DNA of 64,000 bases, taken from positions 49,077,678 to 49,141,677 of the forward strand of contig CM049307.1 in assembly GCA_026874595.1 (NCBI GenBank), given 5' to 3'. Under the pieces are notes generated by a model. The model was not told where the DNA came from and did no database searches. It was given only the letters and a program-made list of their open reading frames with translations. This document shows positions 37,801 to 49,010 of this stretch, one piece after another (position 1 is the stretch's first letter; every line of letters starts with the position of its first letter). Origin of the DNA: Sipunculus nudus. Its lineage: Eukaryota > Annelida > Sipuncula > Golfingiida > Sipunculidae. Both the position numbers and the translations under genes were made by a program.

Positions 37801-40800
37801 GATGCATATGAAAAATTAACGGATGGACAGGCAAGTGGACAGAATGGACTAATACCTTTATTTCCCTTTCAAGGGAATAATGCATTTAAGTTTATATATA
37901 AGCCTATTTTTTTAAGCATATCACCTTTTTCCATTAACAGTTTTTATCTGATTCATTTTTTTTATTTACAAGTTTTATAAATTTGTAAAAAAAATAAACT
38001 GAAAATATAAGTTAAAATATTAGAATTCTAAGTTGCAATCATTATTTATCCAGAGTGTAGCTCATATTGAGTCATATAATGCATACACATATATTTTATT
38101 ATTTTTAAATCACAAATGTTTAAACTGAAATTAAAAGAAAATAATGCCACATCATGGCATCTACAAGATTATTCCTTGAATCACTATTTAAAAGTTTTGC
38201 ACATTGGAGTTTTCAGTACATGCTTAATTTTATTCACCAAAATAAAATAAAAGATTCCGTAAATTTGATAAAATAAAAACATCTTTTCAAATAAAATATA
38301 CACTGTTGGTTGAATGAGGGACAAACAAAATCATTGTGCTAATTACTATCTCGGCTATAATTTATTACTGGAATTAATAGTCAATTTCACATCTGGTGAA
38401 GTTTTTACTCTTCTGAAGTAAGAATTTACTTATCTGATAAACATCCACACTTTCATAGCAATACACCACTTTGTGGACACAATTAAATGTGCACTTTATT
38501 CATTGTAACCCTGGTGGTACAAATCAAAATCTAAAATGTAACATAGCCAAGAATAAAAGAAAATACAGAAAATTTTAACATTCATCTAGTTAATGCACCA
38601 TCTGGGGGGGGGGGGGAGTGCAGGGCAGAGTGGAAGCCTGCTAGTAGTGGCCAAGCTGGGCCAAGGCAAGCTGCCTGGGGTGGGTTACATAATGCAAGTG
38701 AAGGCTGTGTTACTAGGTGGGCTAGATGTAAACAACACTTGACATGGTGTATGAAAACTTGAATAAAAGCTACTCCTTTCAATCAATTCCTTTTAAATTT
38801 CAGACTTTAAAAGATTAAATCCTTATGTATATATGCTGTGAAAATTAAATTAACAGTGCTTACTGGGAAAAAATGTGCCATTGCCAAAGTTGGACAAAAT
38901 TTAAGGTATTGATTTTTTATTTATGCTAAAATCTTGAAAAATTTGCAAAATTCAGACTTAATTTTGGGTAAACCATTGAATCTTGATTAAATAAAGTTAT
39001 ATTCCTGAAAAAAAGTCTCCAGCTTCAGCAATTCTCATGTTAGGTGAGTAAATATATTTCCTGATTTTTTCAAAATTGCATTATATTTGGGCCCATAACT
39101 TAAAAATAATACCTAATACTGACCTAATTTTTGGTATGTTCATAGAAAATGTATGGAAGAATATGAATACTAAATATGATCAAAAACAGATCAGTGGTTT
39201 TGACATTAGGCAGCCTTGAAGTGTTACAATGTTTTTTTTTTAATGGAAAACAGAGGTTTTTCCTTAATATCTCAAAGGAACGAAGTCCTAATGACCCAAT
39301 TTTCGGTATGGTAGGAGATTTTGGGGACATCTAATGGTATGCAAAATTATAGTTATGTAGATCCAACGGTTTTAAAACGTGCCCTGTTAACGGCCGGACG
39401 GCCAGACGGACGGACAAAGGACCACGACTATAGCTCAGATGACTTACAGTCAGCTGAGCTAAAAATTCTAGGCTATAGGTTGCAGGGGCCTTTTGTCCGG
39501 CTACCGAGTCAATAATGTCTTACCTGGCACGTAATTTGTATGGGACAAATAATCCAAAATATTGCAAGACAGAACTCATAATGACTGCGAAATAGTAAAC
39601 AATGGTCAGGCGATACAAGCTGATGATGTCAGTCAATACAAAGTCATGTGGCATCGACCTTTGTGACGTCATTATAATATTATAAGCAGCTCTCGCTACC
39701 GTGGGCATGGAAGACCTTCTGTATAGGAGCGTTTCGGGGGCTCATAATAATAATAAGTTAAAAGGGCGGAGCAAATTTTCAGAATTCTTCTGATAAAGTA
39801 AACAAATTTTGTGTTTTCAAATGTTATATATCTGTAATATCTCTTTTAGGATATCATCCTTACAAAAAAACATTAAAACAAACAAATTGTTTATCATAAA
39901 AGACATTGTTTGTGGCAGAGAATTGTTTTTAAATAATAAAAAAAATAAATGCTTTCAACTACAATAAGTTCCACCGCCCTTGTCTATCTGTTTTATTAGA
40001 AATATTTTTATGCAAATCAAAGAACGCCAAAATTTTTTTTGCCCCCAGGGCAGAAATAGGAAAATTTCTGCTTAACTTTCTTGGAAATAATAGCCTACTT
40101 ATGTCATTTTCCAGTTAACAACTTAAAAACATTTTATGAGAAACTAGTCCTTCCATCTTTCCAGCAATCTGTTATTTGGGCATGGCAGGGAACAGTGATG
40201 CCGAAACAAACGTTACGCACAAAAGAGGCGCCCATAACTAAGGGACCAATGATCACCGTGAGGCTTGTATTCTAGTTTTGCTTTCATATCAACTTCCTTT
40301 CCATATCAATGGAGGATAAACAATGGTCACTTATTAGGGATGCCATGAACCACAGATATATATGAGTCATTTCAACCAGGCTGTAAAGTGAATTAGTATC
40401 TATATCATAAGCAGATATAGTATAAAAAATTACACATTTTCCTCTTTCTGCAGTTTATGTAAATTTGTTTGGATATAATGGTGAAATATCAGCTGGACAG
40501 GTGTAGTGAAATTTCCATCCGAGGTTATGTACTGACCCATGTTATGTCTATTTTTATAAATAGGGTAAAACAAAAACTGACTTGGGCCAATGAAGATTCC
40601 ATTGTATATTACTGAGAGATATCTTGAAAGTTAAATATATTTTATATATGTAATCTGGCAACATTTATAAGCTCTATAATCAATATTTAAAAAAATTTTA
40701 CACTCCATTGTCGTGATTTATTTGCTAAGTGCAGCTAATTATTGCTACACTTAGGCAAGGGACAGAGTCAGGGTGCGGCTTTCATGAGTGTATTTGGATC

Positions 40801-42911
40801 TTAGTGGGAGCTCCTTAAAGGGACCTTGCAAAATCAGGGTACAGCTTTAAAAGATGTGCAGCCAAAATCATGGATCTACGGTAGTGTGGATATATAATTA
40901 GTCGGACAAATACAGCAGGATTTGTTTTGCAGAGGTACGTGTTTTACCTAGTCTGGGTGCCATTTTAATTGCAGATGTAACAGAGACATACCTGACATTG
41001 ACCATATCTGCAGGTGTTCCAACAAAACCTCCAAGTGCACCAGACACACCCCCTAATAAAACCTTCTGGTAGAACGGCATTGTGGAACCAGGCTCAGACA
41101 GCAGCTTTGCCTTTACAGTCTCGTATATTGCAAAACGTGTCATCGAGTATGTCAGCTGAATAAACAAACAAATACAAATTAAATGAAAATGGCACTTTAA
41201 ACCTGTTTTTGATTGCCGAGTCATAAAGGTCTTAGATAAAACAATTTCATGTTGTAGGGCAACTGAATAATACAAAAAGTACAATTTAACTAGAAAGGCT
41301 TGGTTTTGCAGTCACATCACAACATTTGAGGAAAAAAAATATGCACTTTCTCAAAAGTTATGGCATTAATGCAAAATCAAGGTCATAAGATATGAAACTC
41401 ATCCAAGAACCATGTCTTGATGTATAAATTTGAGGGCAAAATCTGCAGTACTTCTTAAGTTTTTGGGGTCACAATGTTCCTAGATTTCAGCAGATTTTAC
41501 CTTGAAGATCAAGGAAAATGGAACCAGTTTTCAAACTCTTATGAGAATGTGATTGACAATACTTTGTGTCATATTTGAAAAAAAACTAGAATGAGATGTT
41601 TCTGCATGTGTGTCTCCCCTCCCTATGGGCCTCCCATCCCCAAATTTGAGGAAAAAAATATGGACTACTTCAAAAGTCACAGCATTCACAAATAATCTCT
41701 ATTACAGCTGATTTGACCTGGAGAGAAAGGTCAAAGTCACCCTTTTTTTAACACTTCCAATTTCAAAAGTCAAATTTCCTGAAAATATACTGAGTGGTTC
41801 ATCAGTTTTAGCAGTCATCAGTAATTTCTCTTTTGGCTGATCTCACCTTGATGATCCAGGTCAAGGTCACCTGTTTCCAAACTGGTCATAAAACTTGGTT
41901 GAAACAATTAGTGTTTCAAATTTGAGGAAACAAGATCAAATCCTGCAAAATATAAGGGGTTTAAGATAAATCTCTATTTCAGACTATTTGACCCTGATGA
42001 TAAAGGTCATGGTGGTCAGTTTTCAAACTTGCATTGTAGAAACAATTTAAATTTCAAATTTTATGGACAACAACGGCAACAACAGACCATAATGACAGAC
42101 CAAACTCTTTATGTCTCCCACCTACCATGAGAGAAGAGACATGAATACGCAGGATTTTATTAGAAAATTCAATGATAATAAGAAATGTGTCTAATTTTAC
42201 ATTATTTAACCACTGCATAATACCTGTCTCAGTATGGAAGCTGTGAGACCATTATAGAGAGCCAGGAATCCTTCTGTCCTGACGACATGGACCGCCATCC
42301 CTGTGAGTCGGAACTCAGCCTTCTGCTGTGTTTGGAGGTGTACCTGAACAAAGAACAGACATATGAATCTAGTAGCTCACCAATCATTTCAGCACCTCCT
42401 ATTTAAGCCTCCTCTGCAACCATTTTGATTCACCTTAATATATTTATTACAACAACTCCTGGCAGTCATATAAATAAAACACTTTAATTGATAAATACAT
42501 TTATGAAGGCAAAGTGTGCGTACCTAAAAACTGTATTTATATATATATATATTGGATAAACTTTATTGGATAAACTATATTCTATATGATTCATAATGTC
42601 ATGTAAACAATTGTGTTAGCAGGTAACCACGCAAATTTGACCTGTTCTTGTTGCCAGTCACACAAAGATATATTTCATTTTCAATGGCAACAAGTGTACA
42701 ATAAGAAAAGTCTGTAATCCAGTATAAGGCTTCAAGCACCGCAAAATCGAACCTTGAGCGTGTCGAGTGGATGTGTACAGCATGCAGCCATGGCACTGGC
42801 CATACCGCCATGGTACCACTTAGCGATACGCTTTGTCTTCTCAACGTGAGTGAGAGGATGATGATCGTGTTCATCAAGCCTCGTAACCACAGCAGCATGA
42901 CCCTCCGGCAT
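28889..42911 (-). CDS. SLC25A10: Mitochondrial dicarboxylate carrier, 9 coding exons
   Basis: Inner-mitochondrial-membrane carrier that in characterised relatives exchanges malate or succinate for phosphate, sulfate or thiosulfate. Coding exons in transcript order: 42911-42753, 42343-42224, 41155-40992, 36949-36908, 35544-35430, 34956-34864, 34089-34009, 33456-33400, 28990-28889. All junctions are GT-AG, phases match, and the product is 310 aa against about 287 in mammals; the difference is an N-terminal extension before KWYHGG. Carrier signatures: PLDTLK (48-53), PADMVNVR (141-148), PLDVMKTR (241-248), one per tandem repeat of two helices. VHLQTQQ, RMQND and SGATMASSR are hallmarks of the dicarboxylate carrier rather than UCP or oxoglutarate carriers. 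Exon 4 is only 42 nt and exon 8 only 57 nt. An acceptor directly before the ATG (tctgttccag, rc of 42922-42931) implies an upstream non-coding exon. Confidence 0.96.
31400..31412 (+). repeat. Poly-G stretch inside element E1
   Basis: A G-rich run following GCACCATCTGG; the same run occurs at the homologous place in copy 2 (about 38604). Confidence 0.7.
32838..32910. repeat. (GACG)n run in element E1
   Basis: Tandem GACG/GACA tetranucleotides just before the right end of E1 copy 1. A shorter equivalent lies at about 39393-39415 in copy 2. Confidence 0.8.
33184..33385 (+). pseudogene. Possible LINE zinc-finger-like remnant beside carrier exon 8
   Basis: The + strand frame reads SLTG, then CKLC, then a His and HMIMGC. 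The order resembles the C-terminal zinc-binding motif of non-LTR retrotransposon reverse transcriptases (CxxC...H...C). It continues antisense into SLC25A10 exon 8 (33400-33456), which is the real coding sense there. Weak, motif-level evidence. Confidence 0.3.
34466..34482 (+). repeat. Poly-T tract
   Basis: About 18 consecutive T inside SLC25A10 intron 6. Confidence 0.85.
37577..39465. mobile_element. Interspersed element E1, copy 2 (SLC25A10 intron 3)
   Basis: Starts AACAAGGGACCCATGGGTCA..ACTCAGCTGA and ends GCTCAGATGACTTACAGTCA then GCTGAGCTAAAAA, as in copy 1. It is near-identical to copy 1 over long stretches (for example AAGGGGCC.TCCTACTTGG and TGGACAGGCAAGTGGACAGA) and in the same orientation. 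It has a single copy of the internal unit that is doubled in copy 1. Non-coding. Confidence 0.8.
39523..39708 (-). CDS. Unassigned exon-like ORF in SLC25A10 intron 3
   Basis: On the - strand an ATG at 39708 opens a 62-residue frame (begins MPTVARAAYN, ends FVPYKLRAR) with a hydrophobic stretch around YYFAVIMSSVL. It runs into a good donor (gtaaga, 39522-39517). An in-frame stop lies just upstream, so ATG 39708 would be the first methionine. The donor is phase 2, the same phase as the end of SLC25A10 exon 3, so it could splice in frame to exon 4 (36949) and give an N-terminally replaced, shortened carrier of about 224 aa. A TGACGTCA (CRE-like) octamer lies inside it, on either strand. I do not recognise the protein. 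It could be an alternative first exon, part of a nested gene, or chance. Confidence 0.3.
41330..42120. repeat. Diverged tandem repeat array in carrier intron 2
   Basis: Roughly three diverged units of about 200 bases, each with a 'AAATTTGAGG', an 'TCACTTGACCTTGA'-like 'tttgacctggaga..aaaggtcaaagtcacc' and a 'caaactggt/cttgc' block. The 'gaccttgatgat..aggtcaaggtcacc' phrase is familiar from molluscan dispersed repeats. No coding sequence. Confidence 0.4.
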
Positions 42912-42921
42912 CTTGGTTCGA
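42912..42921 (-). other. 5' UTR remnant of SLC25A10 exon with acceptor
   Basis: On the - strand the sequence reads ...tttctgttccag, then TCGAACCAAG, then the ATG. The pyrimidine-rich tract plus CAG is a convincing acceptor ten bases before the start, so transcription begins in an upstream non-coding exon somewhere above 42931. Confidence 0.5.
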
Positions 42922-43678
42922 CTGGAACAGAAATGTTGAAAAGGTGTTATGATATGGTTATTTTGCTTACCTGTTACAGGAATCAGTGATTTTATAATCG
43001 ATTCTGAATTTTTTCAAGAACCACAAAACAACTTAGTCACTAATGTACCAATACTGTCAATTTTTTGCATTTAACAGATGTCAAATGCAACTGTATCATT
43101 TTGAATCACATACATGTATAAGTTTCACTGTAGTATTTTTATCTAATAAAAATACCACAAAAAAAAAAACTTACCTTTTATAAATTAAAAATACTAAACC
43201 ATTTTATCTATAAGGTGGCAAATACAACACTAACATTACACAATACTTTTTGTTTGTGTCTTTCTTGCCTTCCATGATATTCTATAATGAAAAAATGTTG
43301 TTTGTCTTGCGACAGATTGGAAGCAGATAGACAAGAAAATCAGTATTCTGATTTTCTTTCTGACAGCATTTTAATTGCTTCATAACAAAAGTTGTATGTT
43401 AGTTTATAAATGGGAAGTTATAAAAGTTAACCTTGGTGCATCCTAAATATGAAGGCATTTATTGACTCAAACAAAGAACATAAAATGATACATAAGTTAA
43501 CCTTACTCGTCCCTCACTTTGAGACGAATAGTTAATCTGTATAAGACTGATAATGGAAAACAAATGTTTTTTGAGATTAAATGAATAGAATAAATCTGCT
43601 TTGGAAACTGTTAGTGAAACATTTGTCGAAAAAATCTGGTAGGATCCAGAATCTTCCCTGGAATAATCAGAATTCCTA

Positions 43679-43753
43679 TTCTTCCAAGGAAAAATGAGAA
43701 TCAAGAGATGGTATGAAATGGTTCATGTTCTTCCAAGGAAAAATGAGAATTCT
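43679..43753. repeat. Short direct repeat
   Basis: TCTTCCAAGGAAAAATGAGA occurs twice, about 51 bases apart. Confidence 0.8.
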
Positions 43754-46249
43754 CAGAAGATTTTATATAAGGTGTTCTTCCAACGGTAGATCATGGTTGC
43801 TGTCTTATCTGCCATTTAAACAATGTGTAAGCCAGTTGAAGTTAAAGACTGTCCTGTAATGATGAGTTATGTCTGCTCAACAAATTTGTTTTTGTAAACT
43901 ATAACTTTCTATAAGGCTAAAAAAGAATATATATAGAATATCAAGAATATGAGTAGTTGAATGTTAATATTTTATTTTTTAAAATATATAATATTTCAAC
44001 CTTTTCTGACAGTAACATGGTAATTTTCTTACCATGAATGTTATAAATAATAAAAATATTAATAATAATAATTATATTTATAACAATGAAGAAAAGATGT
44101 CAATTTTTTTTGGATTTTATCAATTTAGTACAAATGCTACATGTGTTAATGTACTAATATATAAAATCTATAAGTAAAATAACATATAAAGTTCAACATT
44201 TACAAACATGCCATGTCAGTAGTCTGCAGCTGGCAAATGTTGTCACAGTCAAGGAACTGAGATTTTCTCAGCTATAAATATCAGGATCTGAGCGTGAAGA
44301 AAAAACAGAACTTGTACCTCATTTTGACGCAGCTGTTGTTTATACACACAGTTCATGCAGGGTCCAGACGTAAGCACACAACTTGCCACAAACTTATTTC
44401 TACCTCCAGCACATGAGAAGCAGCAAAATAAGGCAAGAATGCAACAATAGCTAGGCAGCAAAAACGGAACTTATGTCATCTAATCTGCAAAAGAATGGTG
44501 TATAAGGTTAACAACATAGCAGCTTTAATCCATTAAAATGGTAAACATTAGTAGCAGACACATGTAAAGGTTTCTCTTACTGTTGATAACTGCTGGTATA
44601 TATATACATACTAATTTTCTATAATAATATGACAATTTGCTACTATATTTTTTTTGGCAAAATGTGAACAACTAATGAAAGCAAAAACAAGCAAGTATAC
44701 CTGTAAGTCCCAATATACAGGTAAAACTTCATTTGATATGGAAAGATTAAGTGCACCTGTTCAGACTTTATCAATGTTTTCCAACCAAAAATTTAATTGG
44801 GTGTGCCCTTTATATGAATGAAAAGTACTTCTAGGAAGTTATATACATTCAAAAGTTATGACTACTCTGAATATAAATAGAGAAATATGGTATGGGTGGC
44901 ATTTAACCTGTTTTGATTTATGCAAAAATGAGTTAGGGACTCATAATCAGGCAAAGACATAATGGCTACCCTGTGCCAGTCTCTAGCACGGATGTGAAAA
45001 AAAGAACCATTCCAAGGCAAGTAAACAATTAAAGCCATACACATATTATGTGAGATTATCAATAGATGTGCAATGGTATATTATGTTAAGTGCTGCATGT
45101 TAGATGATTGCCATACAAGAGGATAAAGCAATAACACAGGAAACATAAACTCATGAAACTTTATAAAATATTCTGAAAATAAGCTATCAATGGGTTTGTT
45201 ATCTGAAAAGCTGTTCAACATAATGCATTTTACAATAAACAAATGCAATCTTGATAAGAATAAGATTACATGCAAGAAACCAGGAATTCTCAGGAATGCA
45301 AGCCTCCACCATGTGGGTTTGGTTTCCCTATTTTGGGATGCCCCGAAAACCTTGTTTGTATATACTTATTCGACCCATATTTCTAAGTTAATTCATGCAA
45401 AACTGTACATCTGTGAATATTCCTTGATTATATTCTTGAATTCAGATCCTGTGATGGATCCACACCAAATTCTAATCAATTTTTTAATGGCTTATTCCCA
45501 AAATCCACTGAAAATATCATGAGATTCCATTCACTCTTCTGATGTTCTGGGGACACAGAACTTCAGCCTGGGGTAGATCACAACTGACAAAGTGACATGT
45601 AGAATCACAAAATGCAACCTTGTGATTAGGCTCTCACAATTGTGCTGGGTACAAGTCTATATATTTCTTGTTTACAGTACAGACTAAATTAAAGACAATC
45701 ACACGATGACAAAAATTCTCTGCAGGTCTCCTAATTAATGGATGCAAAGACATTTAAAATGGAGATGCCCACCTTGTGTTTTTTTTCATTAAAGCAAGTT
45801 TCTGGAAAAGCATTATTTACTGGTTTTATGCTCAGAAAAGTGTATGGGAATGTTTTTATAATTGTTTGAAAACTATTTAAGTCATTATTTGTATCAACAG
45901 GGATTCAAGTGCTTATTGTAGAATCCATGGACAGCTAGGGTTTACTGAATCATCAAACTGTATTGATAAAAAACACATAAGCATTACTGGATAATATTGG
46001 TACATATGCAAATAAAGCCTGATTCCTCATGAAAATAATTCATGATCATGTTCTTCTGCAATTTTTTGCATTTCCCACTCTGGTTTCCTGGAATAGCAGT
46101 TCATGCATATGACAGTTTATTAAACATTGTTTGGTAGTATACATAGCTATAGGGGACTACATACTGAATCGAAAATGATAAGGGGGTAAGTACATTGTTT
46201 GGAGCAGACAGAATCAGGGTTGGGGTCAAATACGTATTTGTATTTAAAT

Positions 46250-47623
46250 CAGGGTTGGCAATTTCTTCTGAGAGGTGGTTCCTTCCATGGAAACTTCCGC
46301 AAACTTCCAGCTCGGAAGAAATAGTTTCCTCCATTTCTTCCGGAAGAAACTTTCTAATTTCATGTTAGAATATATAAATCTAATAAATTTTCAGCTTTAT
46401 GTCTGCATAAAACATAATCTGTTCTATCCTATTTGCAAATATAAAGTTTATATTAATATATAATGTTAGCTTTGAATTTATGACTATTCGTTTAATTTAG
46501 TTAGACAATATGCATAATGAAGTTTAGAGTTTGTCAGTTCAGGTGACATAATTCAAAATCAATGGACACAGGTTTTAGTCCTGTGGACCATGCAATGATT
46601 ACCAGGTGATTACATAAAAAAAGTGCAGCTTCACTCCATTTACCCCTGACTGCACAGAGAGGCAGGGTATGGGGAAGCCATGACATAATTAACAGGGTTT
46701 CATTCACTATTCGAATGGTCAATCTGCTCCTTGTTATAATAGATTATTACCAAGCAGATACACATGTGCAGAGAAAGGGTTTCTCATATTTTCTAGGTAA
46801 TTTCTAGTTTTGGCATAATTCACAACAAGCTCAGGAATAGACTAGTTGTTTGCAGGGCTACAAAACTGGTGTTTTGCTATTGCATGCTTCATGGTAACTT
46901 AGATGTAGATTACTGATAGGTACTGATTGTACTCCAATGTGTTTAACAACAGAACTTACAGGGAGTGATGCCTAAATTTAAATGAGTAATAATTATAAGT
47001 TCAACTGGTGATTACTGATCAATCATAGTGTAATATCACATAGGATATATACTATTTAGATTCTACATTAGTTAATGTGTTATTATGCAGCACTGCATTA
47101 ACCTTGGCAGCAATGCACTTGCCTGTTAAGATACAAGATGAGAAAATTGTAGAATATCAATCTGTAATTCTCTATCATACAAAAGTAATAAAGCTGAGTG
47201 ACACAAATTAGGTAAGAACTAGTTTCAAATACAGAAAACTTCCTCTAACCAAAGAACCTTTGGTTAATTAACATGTCAACACATACTATGCAACACTACA
47301 TACTTATACACATCCATCAGCTGCAATTTTGGCAATACTACTAGAATAAAACTGACAAAATAATATTTAGTTTAATCATAGCATTGTTCCTGTACACTGA
47401 TCAAAAGTCATATTGTTTTATTTTATTCCAAAGAAGTAAAAATAGTTCAAATATCTGTTTTTATTTTTGTGTATCACACTATTACTCTTACTGTCCACTA
47501 AGTTCCACTTTCATCCATTACTTCCGGAAGAAAGTAGAGGAAACCCCATTTTCTCCACTTTCTTCCCACTTTCTTCCCATGTCTCAGAAGAAATACATTT
47601 CTTCCAGAAGAAAACCAACCCTG
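46250..47623. mobile_element. Inner non-autonomous hAT-type element, nested
   Basis: Left end CAGGGTTGGCAATTTCTTCT; the right end, reversed, is CAGGGTTGGTTTTCTTCTGG. Flanked by the identical octamer ATTTAAAT (46242-46249 and 47624-47631). Sub-terminal stretches are dense in CTTCC/GGAAG motifs in both orientations. It lies inside the outer element, so it inserted later. No transposase ORF. Confidence 0.85.
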
Positions 47624-47950
47624 ATTTAAATACAGTCAAAGTGTGTATTTGTATATGTGATGAACAAAATGATAATATTTGTATTTGTTCTAATATTTCA
47701 TGTATTTGATCAAGTGCTGTACAAATACATATTTATATATAAATATTCATACCTGCCATCATTTTGAAAATTTAACTACTAATTAACTTTTGAACAACCC
47801 AAAAGGCAGCAACAGGTCAAGTGTTTCACTTCTTCCTGATGTTTGCAATCACAAATGTGCCTGGATAATTAATTGCTTAGGCCTCTGCCTCACCAGGTTG
47901 TTCAGTGGCAAGGGTCAGAACGCGGAATGTGTTCTGTGGGGAGCGCTGCT

Positions 47951-48095
47951 GTCTTTCAGACAATAGGTTTGAGGAACAAATGTTCCTGCTATGCAACAGG
48001 GAATTTATTAAAACTTACTAGAATAAAGATATCTTTCAGACAGTAGGTTTGAGGCATTTATGTTCCTGTGTTGCAACAGAAATGTTTTTTTAAAC
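47951..48095. repeat. Tandem duplication inside outer hAT element
   Basis: Two adjacent copies of a unit of about 76 bases beginning CTTTCAGACA.TAGGTTTGAGG and ending near GCAACAG. Confidence 0.7.
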
Positions 48096-48918
48096 CTTGT
48101 AGAATATAGAAGGACTCTGATCTCTAAAAGTACAAAAGAAGTATAGGTATGAGTAGACATTATGAATATTTATGGTGCTTGAAAATAATAAGTATTCTAT
48201 ATAACCTACATTTGCCTATTTTGTATTTGTGTTTGATGTTCTGTATTTGTACTTATTCTTAACTTCACCCACCTGTATTTGTATTTGTATTTGGAGGAGA
48301 ACAGCTCTCATATTTATATTTGTATTTGGCATACTGTATTAGACCCTAACCCTGGACAGAATGAGTACATGTACACATTTGCTGAATTAGTCATGAAAAG
48401 AGCATTAAATACTTTGTTTAAACTTTAAAGTAGAAGTATCACATAAGAAAAAGTGACTGTGAGCTGCTCACGTCCCAGGACATAGATATACCAAAGATGA
48501 CCATGTGATCATGATCAACATAAATACTGTGTAATTTCTATCTAAACAGTTGAGATCATTATCTTCAAGGGATGACACACTTATGACTTGATCTGAAAAC
48601 ATATATATATTCTGCCTTTTAAATACTGTATCTGACTTTTAATTGCCTTTCCATTTCTTTAGGTTAATAATTGGTTTTGATCATCAAAATAAGGAAAACT
48701 ATGATTTGCTCTAATGCACCCATGGGCAGGGTGAAATGATGTCTTATGGGTGATCACTGATCATGAGCTGAAATAATCACATTTTTGACATTCCACTGAA
48801 TTTTAACTTCAGCCTAGGTTCAACATGCTGAATCATCAATTATTATGTACTGAGACAAAAAGTGTAGGTGCCTAGGTGGTATATAAGAACAAAACATATT
48901 TTATGGATTTAATTTTAA

Positions 48919-49010
48919 TACAGTGAAACCTCTGTAATAAGACCACCTTTGGGACTGGCCAAAAGTGGCCTTAATACACAGGTGGTCTTATTAGACGGAT
49001 ATGTTATAAC
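48919..49010. mobile_element. TACAGTGAAACCTC-type MITE, copy C
   Basis: Begins TACAGTGAAACCTCTG. It contains a perfect internal inverted repeat AATAAGACCACC/GGTGGTCTTATT that would form a hairpin, and the shared middle CCTTTGGGACTGG. Confidence 0.6.

Larger units (their letters stand above)
46215..48354. mobile_element. Outer non-autonomous hAT-type element
   Basis: Left end CAGGGTTGGGGTCAAATACG; the right end, reversed, is CAGGGTTAGGGTCTAATACA. It is flanked on both sides by the identical octamer GACAGAAT (46207-46214 and 48355-48362), an 8-bp target duplication diagnostic of the hAT superfamily. Interior is rich in GTATTTGTATTT. It is interrupted by a second element at 46250-47623. No transposase visible. 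Confidence 0.85.

Noticed and set aside
42599..42898. 99-codon - strand ORF over carrier exon 1
   Set aside because: Wrong frame relative to the conserved carrier exon; shadow ORF.
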